From NCBI GenBank assembly GCA_030220185.1, contig JASPKZ010004202.1, forward strand, positions 2,271,001 to 2,335,000: a DNA stretch of 64,000 nucleotides, read 5' to 3'. The notes beneath the pieces were generated by a model that had not been told where the DNA came from, ran no database searches, and was given only the letters and a program-made list of their open reading frames with translations. Positions 63,860-64,000 of the stretch are shown one piece after another. The translations under genes were made by a program, and so were the position numbers. Position 1 is the stretch's first letter; each line of letters starts with the position of its first letter. Origin of the DNA: Diploptera punctata (lineage: Eukaryota; Arthropoda; Insecta; Blattodea; Blaberidae).

Positions 63860-63860
<1 letters not shown>
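63793..63860 (-). mobile_element. RT-C 3' end inside (ATT)n
   Basis: Matches the last 65 bp of the 35020-35560 copy (ttaggccaaggcctgttacg, gatcctatagaaaat) including the GAA tail. Extremely 5' truncated. Confidence 0.8.
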
Positions 63861-63916
<56 letters not shown>

Positions 63917-63933
63917 CATCATCATCATCATCT

Positions 63934-63980
<47 letters not shown>

Positions 63981-64000
63981 TATTATTATTAGATAGTATA
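63861..64000. repeat. (ATT)n/(ATC)n microsatellite to window end
   Basis: Right of RT-C, with ATC interruption near 63916. Translates to long leucine, isoleucine or serine runs that are not proteins. Confidence 0.95.

Noticed and set aside
63632..63996. Long leucine/isoleucine/serine-rich frames
   Set aside because: Direct translation of (ATT)n and (ATC)n microsatellite. The same holds for 36990-37218 and 26487-26726.

Overview
This window reads as a transposon graveyard from a large, AT-rich insect genome, and I see no host protein-coding gene that I can support. The commonest repeat is the 3' end of an endonuclease-reverse transcriptase element whose predicted peptides end in MNLRVR. From memory this is typical of cockroach gene models, so I suspect a blattodean, perhaps Periplaneta americana. 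That species call is inference and was not searched.

Local labels are mine. RT-A to RT-R are families of 5'-truncated non-LTR retrotransposons. Almost all keep only the C-terminal end of the reverse transcriptase ORF, around YGSETW, then xxLRWxGHVxRM, then GRPxxRW, followed by a short tail, often GAA/GAT repeats. RT-B is the most abundant (about 18 pieces) and RT-D has four copies. SINE-1 to SINE-7 are short repeats with a tRNA-like head carrying pol III box A and box B motifs. Rep-1 to Rep-5 are other dispersed repeats. LINE-H is a CR1/Jockey-like LINE. PLE means Penelope-like element.

Layout. 1-5143: RT-A, RT-G, RT-C and RT-B pieces and a tandem pair of SINE-1. 5307-5389: a nuclear copy of mitochondrial 16S rRNA. 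5799-11092: RT-A and RT-B copies inserted into one another, a Rep-1 copy with a conserved coding tail, and a deleted mariner-like element. 11374-11748: a nearly perfect foldback element. 11852-21987: SINE-2, SINE-3, a PLE remnant, RT-D, an R2-like endonuclease relic and a Jockey-type gag relic. 22416-32880: long nested RT-B, RT-E, RT-D and RT-L copies, a transposase relic, SINE-5 and SINE-4. 33893-43740: RT-B, RT-C, RT-P, RT-F, RT-Q, a PLE with an open GIY-YIG endonuclease frame, Rep-1 with RT-E inside, and an RT-B element with its middle deleted. 43832-44749: an array of four identical tRNA-like genes, one inverted and three direct, inserted with a 12-bp target duplication into a LINE. 46694-47262: a second inverted tRNA-like pair. 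47718-48875: a repeat carrying a 199-codon gag-like frame. 49443-64000: RT-B, LINE-H, Rep-2, a mariner-like element with long inverted termini, more SINEs and (ATT)n tracts.

The elements do not form a pathway. What links them is parasitism and nesting: autonomous endonuclease-RT elements presumably mobilised the SINEs, and many insertions can be ordered in time from their target-site duplications. The most unusual structures are the two tRNA-unit arrays with an inverted first unit, the Rep-1 family with its conserved peptide, and the repeated insertion of unrelated elements into (ATT)n tracts.
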